A stretch of DNA of 23,820 nucleotides from CAZSPL01 sp964608735 (lineage in GTDB: Bacteria; JAJVIF01; JAPKYR01; CAZSPL01), in contig CAZSPL010000034.1 of assembly GCA_964608735.1 (NCBI GenBank), forward strand, positions 1-23,820. Reading direction: 5' to 3'. Positions 1-7,456 of the stretch are shown one piece after another; within the stretch, counting starts at the first letter, position 1; the number at the start of each line of letters is the position of its first letter. The notes below the pieces were generated by a model that saw only the letters and a list, made by a program, of their open reading frames with translations, was not told the DNA's origin and made no database searches. Both the position numbers and the translations under genes were made by a program.

Positions 1-1429
1 CATAGTAGTACATATCCCCCACGCCGTCTATCGCCCCGGACGGGTCATCGCCGTCGACAAATCCGCCGAGCGCGCTCCATGTGGGCTCTTCCCAGCTTGC
101 GCCGCTGTCGCCCGAGCGGGCAAAGTCGGTGGTCGTGTTGCCGGGGATGTAATACAAGTGGAACCACATGAGGTAGACTTCGTCGTCCCAGTTTGTTTCT
201 ATACAGGGGCTGTAGTCCTTAAATCCGAGGCTGTCAAATGTACGCGGGGTGTCGAGCTCGAACGCGTAATTCGCCGGGGGCACATCGCCAACGGGAGCGG
301 TATAGGTGAAGTATGCGCTTGTATTCACGCCCGGGATGAAATCGGCGAAATCCGCCTCTTCCGAAGCGATGCTTATCAGAAGGTCTATCGCATCCGGCTG
401 AGGTGTGGCATCGAGAATCTCGACTTCATAAGTGGAGTATCCCTCGCCGCCGCCGGTCGGGCTGATGGGGCCGGCTGTGGTGAAGTTGCCCGGCGACTCG
501 ACCTGCAATGTGTTGAGCCCGCCGTTGAACCAGTCGTAGACGAATATCTGCAGGCTCAAATCGCCGCCGTTATCGCCGTCGATGTTATAAAGGCTGTTCT
601 CGATTTCCGCGACCGAAATCCACCATGGCTCGGTCCTGTTCGCGCCGGGCGCGAAATCATCGGGCGCCTGGTATGGCGGGGCGCCCTGCGGGAACATCCA
701 ACTCGCGTCGACGGCGTAATTGAATATAAGGCCGCCCGCCATCTGGATCGTATAGTGCCGGACATTTTTCTGACCGGCGGAAAACATCCCGCGATTTTCG
801 GAAGTGACATCCGTCAGCGGATCATCCGGATCGTCCAGATCATCGCAGAAATATTTGTATCCATTCAATGTAGCGCTGAAATCGGCGGATGAATCCGGTG
901 TGCCGAGAAGCCCGTCGGTATACCCGAATATCGTCCCGTTGCTGGGAAATTCCGCCGGGTTCCACCAGCGGGAGTAGCCGTCGGGATTCAACAACCGCGT
1001 ATCCGCTTCACCCGGCATCAACAGGCCCGTATCGTCGAAACCGCCGATTGAGCCGCTTGTGATGAAGATACCGGATACATCGAAGCCGGTGAATTCGGTC
1101 AGGCCCAGGAACGGATGCCTCAGGCCGATATCCGCTTCGATTATATCGCCGTTGAATTGAAGCGTTTCGAGAGTAAGGTTCAGAAGCGGCGGCGGTTCGA
1201 GGAAGGGCAGGGCGTTGATGTGGAAATCACCGGTACGAAGCTCGGTGAATTCTATCGTCTGCGCCCCGGGGTCGATAACTCCCTGCCAGAGCCCCCAGAG
1301 GGAATGGCTCACGGGCGCGATGTCGCTGACTTTATTGCCGGCATCCGGCGCTGAAACATTCGTTCCGCCTCCCGAACAGCCGAAAGCGAAGAGAGTCAAT
1401 ATCATAAGGACAAAAGAAAACCGGCGCAT
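1..1429 (-). CDS. Secreted BNR/Asp-box lipoprotein (partial, 3' end outside window)
   Basis: The frame is open from an ATG at 1429 down to base 1 with no stop, so the C-terminus lies outside the window. An AGGTG/GGAGG ribosome site sits about 6 nt upstream. The N-terminus is a lipoprotein signal (MRRFSFVLMILTLFAFGCSGG, with cysteine after AFG). The next ~250 residues closely resemble the neighbouring lipoprotein at 1559-3871: shared segments are LPFLEPPPLLNLTL, the TGFDVSG stretch and LNGYKYFCDDL. Near the window edge there is an Asp-box-like SGDSGASWEEP, typical of sialidase/BNR beta-propellers. I infer an outer-membrane-anchored or periplasmic protein, perhaps binding glycans or acting as a propeller scaffold. 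No catalytic residues can be claimed, and the enzyme activity is unknown. Confidence 0.85.
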   Translation of the reverse strand, partial: MRRFSFVLMILTLFAFGCSGGGTNVSAPDAGNKVSDIAPVSHSLWGLWQGVIDPGAQTIEFTELRTGDFHINALPFLEPPPLLNLTLETLQFNGDIIEADIGLRHPFLGLTEFTGFDVSGIFITSGSIGGFDDTGLLMPGEADTRLLNPDGYSRWWNPAEFPSNGTIFGYTDGLLGTPDSSADFSATLNGYKYFCDDLDDPDDPLTDVTSENRGMFSAGQKNVRHYTIQMAGGLIFNYAVDASWMFPQGAPPYQAPDDFAPGANRTEPWWISVAEIENSLYNIDGDNGGDLSLQIFVYDWFNGGLNTLQVESPGNFTTAGPISPTGGGEGYSTYEVEILDATPQPDAIDLLISIASEEADFADFIPGVNTSAYFTYTAPVGDVPPANYAFELDTPRTFDSLGFKDYSPCIETNWDDEVYLMWFHLYYIPGNTTTDFARSGDSGASWEEPTWSALGGFVDGDDPSGAIDGVGDMYYY

Positions 1430-1496
1430 ATGCGCACCTCCGATGTTATATTCAATTCCACTTCTATTGATACCGAATTCAACCTGGAAAATAAAT

Positions 1497-1521
1497 CCGG
1501 GGAGGCCGTCAGCCTCCCCGG
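1497..1521 (-). terminator. Rho-independent terminator after the 1559-3871 gene
   Basis: A perfect 10-bp inverted repeat (CCGGGGAGGC / GCCTCCCCGG) with a 5-nt loop lies 38 nt beyond the TAA of the minus-strand lipoprotein gene. On the minus strand it is followed by ATTTATTTT. This separates the two tandem lipoprotein genes into different transcripts. Confidence 0.75.
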
Positions 1522-1558
1522 CGTGTTTTAATGATTGAAACAAAACAGCGGACTACGC

Positions 1559-3871
1559 TTATTCCTCGACAAGCGAGACGCGGATGTACTCAATGACCCG
1601 GTCAGTGCCGGTGTCATGGAACCATACCACGTGAACGTAATCATCATTGGTAAGGGTCATATCCGGGTACGACGCATTGTCGGAACCGCTCAGGAGCACC
1701 GGTTCCTGCCATTCCTCGCCGCCGTTATAGCTGAACGTGAAATAGATGCTCGTGCCTTCCTGGTATGTGAGGGCGATTATTTCGTTCCCGTCCTGGTCGA
1801 ACGTCTTGACGGTGGGGTCGGTGAGGACTCCGTTGCCGGCGACTTCATACGCAACCACCGGTGCGTTCCAGTTGAGGCCGTCGGTAGACGTGGTGTAGAG
1901 GATCCTCTCGGTGGACGACGGTGTGTTGGTGTGTGCGATGAAGGCGGAATGGAATACCTCCCCCGAATCCAGGAACAAGCTCGGGTCATGGACGTTGTCA
2001 TAGCCGTCGGATGAGCCGTCGTAGACATCGGTGTTGTATGTCCAGGAGTCGCCAGAGCCGTCGGCGTTGTAAAGCATCCTGATCCATGTCGCCGTGCTCG
2101 ATGAGAAGTAGATGACGAAGATGGCGTTGGATGATGTCCTCGCATCCTTGTCGACCCTTGCCAGCCTCGATGCCGTGGGTACTGCTGTCTGCAGGGGAAT
2201 GTCGTTCCACAGCCAGCCGCTTCCAGCACCCAGCAGGCAGTATGCCGAATAAGCTTTATCGTTCTTCTTGTAGCGGATCATGTTTCCGTTGTCCCCCATC
2301 GGGACCGCATAGCCGTCGTAGGTGAACGGGATTGTGCTACCGTATATCGAGTCGGGGGTGTAGATACCGGAAGTTTCGTTCGATGCAATCCGGCAGATGA
2401 GTGAACCCGACTGGCGCATACAGCTGAAGAACACGATGTTGGTCGGGCATATGGCCGTACACGTGTCGCGGAAAACCGATGAACCGCCGGTACCGAAGCA
2501 ACCGTAGGACGGCTGATACCAGCTTGTTCCACTGTTATCCGACCTGACGTAAGAGTATGTAAGGCTGTCACTCGTGTTCTGAAGCATCAGGTGGCAGATG
2601 TAAAGATGGTTCGCCTCGTCGGTGACAAGTCCGGGGAGCAGGTCGCCGTATGCCGTGTTCCTCGTGTACGGCGCATCGGTATACACGGAGTAAGATACGG
2701 GTGATTCGGGGCTCACCGTGGCGGTTGTGTACCATACGTTGTAAACGAAATCGTCGAACATCGGGTGGCTCTCCGGCAGAAGGTCGAGGAACCATGCGGA
2801 GCCGAATGTCGCCGATTCATCTGTCGCGGTGACCATGAATTCGACATCGTCTAACGATGTGGGCACGCCCGCCATTGATGTGAATGAAAATATCTGGCTC
2901 TTCGATGTCGTGCCGGCGGATGTCGAATCGTAGCTGACGGGCGCTGCGAGGATGTCCGAATCGACGGTGACCTCATAGCTTTCGAGGCCCTGCCAGTCCC
3001 AGAGTTCGACATCCATCGAAATCTCGCCGCCGCCTTCGCCCTCGAAGTAATAGAGTGTGTTATCGGTGACTGTCGCGGTGAAGCAGAACGCTTCCTGCGC
3101 GTTGGCGGAAGTCAGGCTGAAGTTGTCGAGGTCGATCGGCGGATCGCCAACCGGCCAGTCATAGTTCGCGTAGACCGCGTAGTTGAATACCATGAAATTG
3201 ATCGGGGAGACCGTATTCTCCCAGCTCAAAACATAGTGCCGCGAATTCTGTGCGCCCTGCGAGAAAGCGCCCCTGTTAGTGAGGTTGTCCTCATCGCTGA
3301 AGAACGCGACGAGATCATCATCCGGGGCGAGATCGTCGCAGAAGTATTTATACCCGTTAAGCGTCCCCGAGTAGTTCGCGAAACTGTCGGGTGCGCCGAG
3401 AAGGCCGTCGGAATAACCGAACGGTACGCCGGAGAAATCCTCCGGATTCATGAACGGCGTATAACCGTCGGCGTTGGCCAGCTCAGGCCCGAATACGACG
3501 CCCTTGACGTCGAACCCAGTGAATACCGGGTCGGGGATCGGGTGCTTGAAGATGACATCGACTTCGAGTATCGGGTCGGCGAAGACCAGGGAGTCGAAGT
3601 CGATCGTCAGGTTCATCAGGGCCGGCGGCTCCATGAAGCCGAGGACATTGATCGACTTGTCGGCTTCCCTGAGCCTGACCGCGTCGATAGTCCCGGTTGC
3701 TTTATCATAGGCAACCTGCCATGTCCCGATATTCAGGGCACCGCCCGAATGGCTATCTACAGCCTTGGGAACTGCCCCGGGCAGCGTGGGAGAATTGACT
3801 GCCCCGGAACATCCGATGGAAAACATCAGTGCGAGAAGGAAAAGGAAGATGAGTAGTAGACACTTAGACAT
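1559..3871 (-). CDS. Secreted BNR/Asp-box lipoprotein
   Basis: This encodes 770 residues. The chosen start is the ATG at 3871, preceded by GGAGGAAAAA. A TTG four codons earlier lies on the Shine-Dalgarno itself and is unlikely to be used. The signal peptide ends in a lipobox (FSIGC), so the mature protein should be lipidated. Residues ~45-330 share a conserved N-terminal domain with the partial paralog next door (GFMEPPALMNLTI, FTGFDVKGV, LNGYKYFCDDL). The C-terminal half carries Asp-box-type motifs: SDNSGTSW, STDGLNW and, ~55 residues from the end, NGGEEW. This suggests a sialidase-like beta-propeller. I do not see the arginine triad or other evidence for true sialidase activity, so substrate and role are unknown. 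The two genes look like a tandem duplication. Confidence 0.88.
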   Translation of the reverse strand: MSKCLLLIFLFLLALMFSIGCSGAVNSPTLPGAVPKAVDSHSGGALNIGTWQVAYDKATGTIDAVRLREADKSINVLGFMEPPALMNLTIDFDSLVFADPILEVDVIFKHPIPDPVFTGFDVKGVVFGPELANADGYTPFMNPEDFSGVPFGYSDGLLGAPDSFANYSGTLNGYKYFCDDLAPDDDLVAFFSDEDNLTNRGAFSQGAQNSRHYVLSWENTVSPINFMVFNYAVYANYDWPVGDPPIDLDNFSLTSANAQEAFCFTATVTDNTLYYFEGEGGGEISMDVELWDWQGLESYEVTVDSDILAAPVSYDSTSAGTTSKSQIFSFTSMAGVPTSLDDVEFMVTATDESATFGSAWFLDLLPESHPMFDDFVYNVWYTTATVSPESPVSYSVYTDAPYTRNTAYGDLLPGLVTDEANHLYICHLMLQNTSDSLTYSYVRSDNSGTSWYQPSYGCFGTGGSSVFRDTCTAICPTNIVFFSCMRQSGSLICRIASNETSGIYTPDSIYGSTIPFTYDGYAVPMGDNGNMIRYKKNDKAYSAYCLLGAGSGWLWNDIPLQTAVPTASRLARVDKDARTSSNAIFVIYFSSSTATWIRMLYNADGSGDSWTYNTDVYDGSSDGYDNVHDPSLFLDSGEVFHSAFIAHTNTPSSTERILYTTSTDGLNWNAPVVAYEVAGNGVLTDPTVKTFDQDGNEIIALTYQEGTSIYFTFSYNGGEEWQEPVLLSGSDNASYPDMTLTNDDYVHVVWFHDTGTDRVIEYIRVSLVEE

Positions 3872-3922
3872 TTTTTCCTCCAAATATACGCGTTTTCTAT
3901 TTTCTGGCTAAAACCTGCCATA

Positions 3923-3951
3923 AGTATAGATGCAAAATTATTGAATTGCAT
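3923..3951 (-). promoter_or_regulatory. Possible promoter with 6-bp inverted repeat upstream of the lipoprotein gene
   Basis: Reading the minus strand, a TATACT-like -10 (3928-3923) lies ~50 nt upstream of the 3871 start. Just upstream of it is an inverted repeat, ATGCAA-N10-TTGCAT (3930-3951). There is no good -35 hexamer, so this is a weak call. Confidence 0.3.
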
Positions 3952-3981
3952 ATAGCTTACCGGGAACTTTAAAACGCGAGA

Positions 3982-4022
3982 GCCCGGGTCAATTCTCCCA
4001 TTTCTGGGATTATGACCCGGGC
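3982..4022. terminator. Long stem-loop downstream of the 4Fe-4S protein gene
   Basis: The outer arms GCCCGGGTCA and TGACCCGGGC (10 bp, perfect) enclose a second stem TCCCA/TGGGA, giving a ~41-nt hairpin. It sits 150 nt beyond the stop of the minus-strand 4Fe-4S gene. On the minus strand a GTTTTAA stretch follows after ~8 nt, so termination is plausible but not textbook. The rest of the 3872-4174 gap holds only the possible promoter at 3923-3951 and AT-rich sequence with nothing else recognisable. Confidence 0.5.
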
Positions 4023-4174
4023 CCAAGGATTAGGCGACGCTTTGCAAATTTTTCGCTCAATTTATCTCAAATTGCGCGTTTCCAAAAATCCCCCATTTTG
4101 AAAATTTCCGACCCTCTTTAAAGCAAGTTCGATACTGACTCTCCATAAGGAAAAAGACTTTTATTCTCTAAACA

Positions 4175-4933
4175 TCAGGCTGCCACGGTCTCACGGATTT
4201 CCCCGTCGATGCCTATCTTGGTATATATCGTTTCTATATCTTTCCCCGAGTCGGCCACGGCCTGCTTCACAAGATGCACCAGCCCGAAACAACATGGCAC
4301 TTCCATATACGTAACCGTTATCTCCCTGATGTCGTTCTCCTTGAATATCGCCGAAAGCTTCTTCATGTAAGCATCGGCATCGTCGAGCTTAGGACATCCG
4401 ACCAGGACGACATGGTCCTTGATATATCGCCGGTGGAAATCTGCCATCGCGAACGGTACGCAATCGGCGGCAATCAGGAGCTTGGCGTTGTCGAGGTACG
4501 GTGCTTTCACGGGTATGAGATGTATCTGCACGGGCCAGTTTGTGAGCTGCGAGATAACGGGGCCTGTTTGCTCTATCGATTCACCGTGCCGGCTCGAAGA
4601 CCTGTCTATCGACCGCGCCATCGACCCGGGACATCCGCAGGCGAGCGGCTTCTCGGCATGTTCGTGCTCAAACGCTTTTTCCTTCGCTTTCATCCCGGCG
4701 AGATGCTTCTCCACGGCCTTCTCGTCGAAACCTGGCGCTTCCCGTTCCTCGATAACCAGCGCCCCGGTAGGGCACTCCCCGATACAGGCACCGAGTCCAT
4801 CGCAGAATACTTCGTTCACGACCCGTGCTTTTCCGTCAATGATCTGCAACGCTCCCTCGGCGCAGGCCACTACGCATTCACCGCACCCGTTACACAACTC
4901 TTCATCGATTCTTATCATTGGCCGCACAGCCAT
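4175..4933 (-). CDS. 4Fe-4S dicluster-type ferredoxin-like protein
   Basis: This is a 252-residue protein with AAAGGAG 7 nt before the ATG. The N-terminus has a canonical 4Fe-4S motif (C14-x2-C17-x2-C20-x3-C24-A). A second motif at C44, C50, C54-P lacks one of the usual four cysteines, reading CDGLGACIGECP, so cluster II may be a 3Fe or a differently liganded cluster. Further cysteines follow: CGCPGSM (99-101), AADCVPF, VGCPKLDD and EVPCCFG. The C-terminal half, containing KLLIAADCVPFAM and VLVGCPKLDD, is typical of uncharacterised iron-sulfur proteins of anaerobes annotated as 4Fe-4S binding or ferredoxin. I infer a cytoplasmic redox or Fe-S-dependent role; substrate unknown. It is transcribed alone from its own promoter, next to the antioxidant cluster. 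Confidence 0.85.
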   Translation of the reverse strand: MAVRPMIRIDEELCNGCGECVVACAEGALQIIDGKARVVNEVFCDGLGACIGECPTGALVIEEREAPGFDEKAVEKHLAGMKAKEKAFEHEHAEKPLACGCPGSMARSIDRSSSRHGESIEQTGPVISQLTNWPVQIHLIPVKAPYLDNAKLLIAADCVPFAMADFHRRYIKDHVVLVGCPKLDDADAYMKKLSAIFKENDIREITVTYMEVPCCFGLVHLVKQAVADSGKDIETIYTKIGIDGEIRETVAA

Positions 4934-4963
4934 CGTCGCATCTCCTTTAACACATTATTCAGC

Positions 4964-4987
4964 AATCTGGTACGAGTATACCAGATT
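4964..4987. promoter_or_regulatory. Perfect 24-bp inverted repeat, candidate operator
   Basis: AATCTGGTA-N6-TACCAGATT is a perfect 9-bp inverted repeat. It covers the -10 element of the 4Fe-4S gene promoter, about 45 nt upstream of the ATG. Size and position fit a dimeric repressor site. The regulator is unknown, and the site does not resemble the PerR-like or nickel-operon operators elsewhere in the window. Confidence 0.6.
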
Positions 4988-5002
4988 ATGGAAAGATGTC
5001 AA
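4975..5002 (-). promoter_or_regulatory. Sigma-70-type promoter of the 4Fe-4S gene
   Basis: On the minus strand, a consensus -35 TTGACA (5002-4997) is separated by 16 nt from TATACT (4980-4975). Transcription would start ~35 nt before the AAAGGAG and ATG of the 4Fe-4S gene. Confidence 0.7.
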
Positions 5003-5009
5003 GTGCTTT

Positions 5010-5032
5010 GGGGGATTTTCCCCCATTTTTTT
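5010..5032 (+). terminator. Terminator-like hairpin reading on the plus strand
   Basis: GGGGG-ATTTT-CCCCC followed by ATTTTTTT has the layout of an intrinsic terminator on the plus strand. No plus-strand gene precedes it: it lies just upstream of the minus-strand 4Fe-4S promoter. It may block antisense transcription or end a small RNA, or be accidental. Confidence 0.4.
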
Positions 5033-5074
5033 CTGCTTGGAAAAACAGGGCCAATGAGCATTGTAAAAAGGTTT

Positions 5075-5127
5075 GGTAGCGCGTATCTAGTCCCACTCTT
5101 ATGCGACGGCGTTGCCGTGATGCGCGC
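5075..5127 (+). repeat. Structured interspersed repeat, copy A
   Basis: These 53 bp match 15178-15231 at roughly 48 positions, including GGTAGCGCGTATCTA and GCCGTGATGCGCGC at the two ends. The ends GCGCGTAT (5079-5086) and ATGCGCGC (5120-5127) can pair over 8 bp with one G-U. An inner hairpin ACGGC-GTT-GCCGT is intact, while a second inner hairpin seen in copy B is degraded here. The copy lies in the 4934-5321 intergenic gap. No ORF is evident. Confidence 0.6.
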
Positions 5128-5203
5128 AAAAAGAAGCATGAGCGGTCAGGAATGGAGCTTTTTGAGGTTTCGTTTAATCGACGCCACGTAATTATTAGCT
5201 TAT

Positions 5204-5261
5204 CGCCCCGGGTAGGCCGCATTTGATTCATGAGACAATTTGATGCGGCCAACCCGGGGCG
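5204..5261. repeat. Large intergenic stem-loop
   Basis: CGCCCCGGGT-A-GGCCGCAT pairs with ATGCGGCC-A-ACCCGGGGCG around a 20-nt loop, giving 18 bp with a single A-A mismatch. It lies 60 nt beyond the rubredoxin stop on the minus strand. No T-run follows, so it may be a terminator, a processing site or a palindromic repeat. The arm GATGCGGCC recurs in the terminator hairpin at 7384-7419. Confidence 0.6.
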
Positions 5262-5321
5262 GCTGCCAGACAACAGGACATCCGCTTGAAAAAGCGCCAT
5301 TCGTGACTGTCCCTGTTTTTC

Positions 5322-5483
5322 CTACTGCATTTTTGAAAACTGATCCTTGGCAGCCCCGCAAACAGGACATACCCATGTGTCGGGAAGGCTCTCGAATGCC
5401 GTCCCCGGCTCCACCCCGTTGTCCGGGTCACCGACCGCCGGGTCGTAGACATAGCCGCAAACATCGCACATATACTTAGCCAT
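5322..5483 (-). CDS. Rubredoxin
   Basis: This is a 53-residue one-electron carrier with a mononuclear Fe(Cys)4 site, ligands C6-x2-C9 and C39-x2-C42 (MCDVCGYVYDP and WVCPVCGA). The start is the ATG at 5483, giving the standard rubredoxin N-terminus MAKYMCDVCG with GGAG ~8 nt upstream; an upstream extension to 5531 is not supported. It follows the flavodiiron protein by 59 nt on the same strand. Rubredoxin is the usual electron donor to flavodiiron oxygen reductases, rubrerythrin and superoxide reductase, so its place in this cluster is functionally coherent. Confidence 0.95.
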   Translation of the reverse strand: MAKYMCDVCGYVYDPAVGDPDNGVEPGTAFESLPDTWVCPVCGAAKDQFSKMQ

Positions 5484-5542
5484 AACTATACTCTCCATAT
5501 TCTCTAAGGATAATCGCGTATGCCGAAGCACCCGCGATGTCT

Positions 5543-6781
5543 CTAATCAACCGAAAAACGCCTCACCGCGCAATCACATTCAGGATTCTCCAGCAATTTA
5601 TCGGCGACCTTCCGCCCGAGCGCGAATGCCGCATCGAGATTCTCGTCAGTCGGCACATAGTTCGCCTTAACCGTGTCGGACACGATTTCGACCTTCATCG
5701 ATTTGAGGATTTCCTCGACCTGCCCGGTCGCTTCGCCGCTCCATCCGTATGACCCGAACACCGCGCCGATGAGTCCGGACGGCTTCAATCCCTTCAAATA
5801 CGTGAGCACATCGGCGACCCTCGGAAGCATGTTGTTGTTCAGAGTGGATGTGCCCACCACGAGCGCAGACGATTCCAGTATTTCCGTCGCCACATCGCTC
5901 CTGTTGTTAACTTCGAGCGACATCAGCGCCGGAACCGCGCCCCCGTCGACAAGCCCTTCGCAGATGGCTTTCGCCAGATACTCGGTGCTGTGCCACATGG
6001 TGTCGTACATCACAACAGCGCGATTTGTGGGATGTTTCACCGACCAGTGGGAATAAAGGTCGATGATGATCTCGGGATGCTTCCGCCATATCGGGCCATG
6101 GTCGGGCGCTATTATGTCGATGTTCAGCTTCGCATCGAGCAAGTTCTTAAGCGCGGAAGCGATTATCTGGGAGAAGGGCATGAGGATGTTGGCGTAATAC
6201 TTCGCGCTCTCGAATTTCAACTTGCCCTCGCAAATCTCATCGGCGAACCGGTCACCCGACGCGAGGTGCATCCCGAATCCGTCCTGCGAAAAAAGAAGGT
6301 TGTCGGCATCGAGGTAGCTGAACATGCTGTCCGGCCAGTGGATCATCCGCGTCTCGATGAAATGGAGGTTCATGTTGCCGAGGCTCAATGTATCCCCGGT
6401 CTTTACCGGCTCGATGTCGAGATCGCGATGGAAGTGCGAGTGCAGCGCTTTCACTCCCATGGTCGATGCGAATACTTTCTCGGGCTGGATGAAATCTATC
6501 ACGTCGGGAAGGCTTCCGGTGTGGTCCATCTCTGAATGATCGGAGATGATGTAATCGATCTTCTTCGGGTCGATGACCGACGCAATCCTGCCCATCAACT
6601 CATCGCGAAACGGGGCCTTGACCGTATCTATCAGCGTAACTTTATCCGCGAGGATGAGATAGGCGTTGTATGTCGTGCCGCGGTCGGTGGTGTAACCGTG
6701 GAAGTCGCGGATGTTCCAGTCTATCGCGCCGACCCAGTGAACATGGTCGCTGACCTTCGCTGCCTTGAAGTGTCGGTTCAT
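5543..6781 (-). CDS. Flavodiiron protein (A-type flavoprotein, O2/NO reductase)
   Basis: This is a 412-residue cytoplasmic protein that reduces O2 to water (or NO to N2O) with electrons from rubredoxin. The N-terminal beta-lactamase-like domain has the full diiron set: H82-x-E84-x-D86-H87 (SDHSEMDHTG), H148, D167 and H228 (APDHGP). The C-terminal ~150 residues form a flavodoxin domain for FMN (VVMYDTMWHSTEYLA, then STLNNNMLP and FGSYGWSG). Length and domain order match class A flavodiiron proteins. The ATG at 6781 is 15 nt after the ferritin-like gene's stop, with GGGG-type ribosome binding. The rubredoxin gene follows. Confidence 0.95.
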   Translation of the reverse strand: MNRHFKAAKVSDHVHWVGAIDWNIRDFHGYTTDRGTTYNAYLILADKVTLIDTVKAPFRDELMGRIASVIDPKKIDYIISDHSEMDHTGSLPDVIDFIQPEKVFASTMGVKALHSHFHRDLDIEPVKTGDTLSLGNMNLHFIETRMIHWPDSMFSYLDADNLLFSQDGFGMHLASGDRFADEICEGKLKFESAKYYANILMPFSQIIASALKNLLDAKLNIDIIAPDHGPIWRKHPEIIIDLYSHWSVKHPTNRAVVMYDTMWHSTEYLAKAICEGLVDGGAVPALMSLEVNNRSDVATEILESSALVVGTSTLNNNMLPRVADVLTYLKGLKPSGLIGAVFGSYGWSGEATGQVEEILKSMKVEIVSDTVKANYVPTDENLDAAFALGRKVADKLLENPECDCAVRRFSVD

Positions 6782-6796
6782 CAGATACCCCGCTCT

Positions 6797-7288
6797 TTAT
6801 TTCAATCTTTCGATCCAGTTTGAGAGGATCACGATATGCTTCATCTCTTCATGGATGATGTTGTCGAGCCGCTCTTTTCCCATGCTTTCGGGCACGAATT
6901 TCTTCATCCCGAGATAAAACACGATCGAATCCTTCTCGATCCCGATGGCTATCTTGAGGATTTTATCCGTCGATTCCGCTCCCGTGAGATACTTTTCCGG
7001 GGCGACCTTGATATCGAAGACCCATCCGTCCGCCATGGCTTTCAAATATTCCATCTCGTTCTCATCGGGATTGAAGAACGGGGGCGTCTTTTCGAGGGCG
7101 GGAAGCTCCTTTTTCATTTCGGTGAAAGTTCTCAGGTGGTCGTCTTCCATCGACGCGAGGTCGAGCAGGATTTCCTTCACGTCGGGATCGGCGGTGGTCG
7201 TCGCGGCTTTCCGGTAGAAATTGCCGCCGTTACGCTCTATCTGCCGCGCCATATCGAGCATATCTTCGGCGTTGAAGTTGTAACTCAT
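6797..7288 (-). CDS. Ferritin-like diiron protein (rubrerythrin family, no rubredoxin domain)
   Basis: These 163 residues form a four-helix bundle with two E...ExxH half-sites: E18 and E48-x2-H51, then E118 and E148-x2-H151. This is the COG1633/rubrerythrin-related layout. Unlike the rubrerythrin at 8647-9219 it has no C-terminal CxxC rubredoxin domain, so it needs an external donor, probably the rubredoxin gene downstream. I infer a peroxidase or iron-handling role in the cytoplasm. AGGAGCGGAAC precedes the ATG. The flavodiiron gene starts 15 nt after its stop, so the two are likely co-transcribed. Confidence 0.88.
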   Translation of the reverse strand: MSYNFNAEDMLDMARQIERNGGNFYRKAATTTADPDVKEILLDLASMEDDHLRTFTEMKKELPALEKTPPFFNPDENEMEYLKAMADGWVFDIKVAPEKYLTGAESTDKILKIAIGIEKDSIVFYLGMKKFVPESMGKERLDNIIHEEMKHIVILSNWIERLK

Positions 7289-7324
7289 GTTCCGCTCCTA
7301 TGCAGAGAATTGAATCCGTCGGAT

Positions 7325-7330
7325 ATTATA
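7325..7330 (-). promoter_or_regulatory. Possible -10 element for the ferritin-like/flavodiiron/rubredoxin unit
   Basis: A perfect TATAAT (minus strand, 7330-7325) lies ~37 nt upstream of the 7288 start and downstream of the desulfoferrodoxin terminator. No convincing -35 is visible. It could start a secondary transcript for the last three genes of the cluster. Confidence 0.4.
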
Positions 7331-7383
7331 CCCATACAGGCGGGATTATCGCCGTCGCAATAAAATAAAAAATACAAAGGAAC

Positions 7384-7419
7384 CGGATGCGGCCCTGTCA
7401 ATCCGCGGGGCCGCATCCG
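7384..7419 (-). terminator. Terminator after desulfoferrodoxin
   Basis: A perfect 12-bp inverted repeat (CGGATGCGGCCC / GGGCCGCATCCG) with a 12-nt loop lies ~40 nt beyond the desulfoferrodoxin stop. On the minus strand a T-rich stretch with TTTTTT begins within ~10 nt. It divides the antioxidant cluster into two transcripts, perhaps with read-through. Confidence 0.7.
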
Positions 7420-7456
7420 TTTTATATTCCCATTGAATAACCGCCTGCCGAGGCGA

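Noticed and set aside
158..892. Plus-strand frame of 244 codons at the window start
   Set aside because: Antisense to the partial lipoprotein, whose minus-strand frame matches its paralog at the protein level.
4934..5321. A small gene or tRNA in the long gap upstream of the 4Fe-4S gene
   Set aside because: The cloverleaf-like fold of the repeat lacks T-arm and anticodon features, and no small frame has a ribosome site.
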